The position numbers and the translations under genes are program-made. From Scedosporium boydii (Eukaryota; Ascomycota; Sordariomycetes; Microascales; Microascaceae), in contig NJFT01000232.1 in the NCBI GenBank assembly GCA_002221725.1, positions 1 to 62,725 on the forward strand: a DNA stretch of 62,725 bases. Reading direction: 5' to 3'. This document shows positions 61,383 through 62,725 of this stretch, in pieces. The notes beneath the pieces are model-generated. The model saw only the letters and a list, made by a program, of their open reading frames with translations. It ran no database searches and had not been told where the DNA came from. The number at the start of each line of letters is the position of its first letter. Positions within the stretch are counted from its first letter, which is position 1.

Positions 61383-62703
61383 TTAAATGGCCTTCGCTAC
61401 CGCAAACTCGAATCCATAGTCAAACATTCCCGTCTCAGCATAGTATTCCTCCCAACATCGAATCAACTCCTTCATCTTCTCCGGTTCCTGATCGGCAAGA
61501 TCGTTTCTTTCCGCCGGGTCCTTGGCCACGTTGTAGAGTTCCCACTTGGAATTACCCCTGGGAGGGTGCATCCACACACCCTTCCAGGGACCCTTGCGGA
61601 TGGCACGTAGGCCGAGCAACTCCCAGCCGTGAACGTGTTCGTTTTCGTCATGGACTGGCCGCGAGTCCATTTCAGATCCATCTAAATGCTGGACCCATGA
61701 CTTGCCCTTGACGGGGACAATTTCTCGACCGTGGAAGGTTGAGCCAGGGTGGGGCGTTTGAGAAAGCTCGAGGACGGTGGGTAAGATATCCATCACCGTG
61801 GTAAACGAATGAGAAATGGAGCCGGGCACGGCTTTGAATCCGGGATAGCGGATAATGCAGGGGCAGCGAATACCTCCCTCTGTAGGCCAGCACTTGAATC
61901 CCCTGGACGGGGCAGTAGCTGCACAAGCCCATCGGGGCCCGTACCAGACGAAGGAGTTCTTTTCACCGATGTTATCCAGGCTGTTATCGTAGAAGGTATC
62001 GATGATTTCGGCCATGGTGGTCTCACCTCCCATGGAGTGAAGAGCCTCCATCATGAGACCCTCGGCGCCATTGTCTGACATAAAGAGGATGAAGGTGTTA
62101 TCAAGCTCGCCAGTAGACTCGAGATAATCCATGACCCGGCCAACGCCCTCATCGATCATCTCGACCATAGCAGCGTAGACTTCCATCTTTCGAGAAGACT
62201 CCGCCTTCTCTTGATCAGAGAGAGATTCCCACACCTTCTCCGTACCCCAACCGTCAGGTTCGGCGGGGACAACATCTGCAGGAACGAGACCAAGCTCAAT
62301 CAGGCGCTTGACGCGTTTCTCCGACAGCTTGTTCGGGCCCTCGTCGTACCATCCTCGGTATTTCTCGCATCTTTCCTTAGGCGCCTGAAGCGGCCAGTGG
62401 GGAGCAAGATAGGCGAGATATGCGAGGAAGGGCTTCTCTTTTTCTTCAGGGGTACGGCCCTTGAGGAAACGAAGCATTTGTTCCGTGGCATATGTCGTGG
62501 AATAAAAGTTTTCGGGGATTTCTGTCTTGCGGTCGATGTAGCGGTCGCCTTCCATCCAAAGCTGGCCTCGCCAGGGGAACTTGTACTTAAGGTCATCGAA
62601 TTGGGGTTCGTAGTTGAAGTGGTTGCCGGAGCCCGCGAGAAAGGAGAAGACCTTGTCGAAGCCTCTGGCGGAGGGAGAGTGCTCCTTCTTCATTCCCAAG
62701 TGC
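61383..62703 (-). CDS. Arylsulfatase, AtsA-like, 5' part beyond the window
   Basis: The last exon, about 440 codons, is complete to its stop at 61383 and starts at 62703 after an AG acceptor. Its first codons complete W-HLGMKKEHSPSARGFD, the segment after the conserved GKWHLG. Visible marks are LFMSDNGAEGLM (metal-binding D-N), FVWYGPRWACAATAPSRGFK, TEGGIRCPCIIRYPGF and KWELYNVAKDPAERND, as in the neighbouring intact arylsulfatase. The catalytic cysteine lies outside the window. The pseudogene at 47.5-48.0 kb is its closest relative here, which implies a duplicated copy that later decayed. It should hydrolyse aryl or alkyl sulfate esters inside the cell. Confidence 0.88.
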
Positions 62704-62725
62704 CTGCATCAGACGATGTCAGTAG

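Overview
The window comes from a filamentous ascomycete (Pezizomycotina; Sordariomycetes is my best guess). The coding genes are split by short introns of about 50-140 nt with GT...AG ends and CTAAC-like branch points. The protein families are typical of these fungi: Zn2Cys6 regulators, MFS porters, F-box-like and APH-like proteins. A decayed fragment of nuclear rDNA is also present. No bacterial operon signals, tRNA genes or CRISPR arrays were found.

Region 1 (0.4-18.1 kb) is a compact metabolic gene cluster without a polyketide, peptide or terpene backbone gene. It holds a SnoaL-like protein, an MFS porter, a CocE-type serine hydrolase, a phytanoyl-CoA-dioxygenase-type Fe(II)/2-oxoglutarate oxygenase, an FAD aromatic-ring-hydroxylase-type monooxygenase and a Zn2Cys6 regulator. 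Together they read as uptake, ester or amide cleavage and oxidation of a small molecule under one regulator. A truncated CENP-B-type transposase remnant lies inside the cluster.

Region 2 (18.1-36.9 kb) is a gene-poor accessory stretch. It has an intact monocarboxylate-porter-like MFS gene with a 13-nt micro-exon, a frame-shifted F-box-like gene, a secreted CYTH-like protein, a frame-shifted APH-like kinase gene, a probable solo LTR, AT-rich tracts, a nucleotidyltransferase-like relic, a small conserved fungal gene of unknown function, and a small secreted protein with a proline-rich tail that is weakly ADP-ribosyltransferase-like.

Region 3 (36.9-44.8 kb) is a divergent pair of large multi-exon genes of unknown function. 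One encodes about 1,139 residues, with a propeller-like N-terminus and a helical, hydrophobic C-terminus. The other encodes about 653 residues and ends in an acidic repeat. Each needs a one-nucleotide frame correction in one place.

Region 4 (46.9-62.7 kb) starts with a mosaic of rDNA fragment, LTR-like fragment and sulfatase pseudogene. It continues as a sulfatase locus: a sugar-porter-type MFS gene, a secreted GlcNAc-6-sulfatase-like enzyme, two AtsA-like arylsulfatases (one cut by the window edge) and a regulator carrying two consecutive Zn2Cys6 motifs. The first zinc motif is completed only by splicing an intron that appears to be GC-AG. This locus and the Region 3 pair are the best candidates for under-described biology. 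All family assignments are from reading the sequence; no database search was possible.
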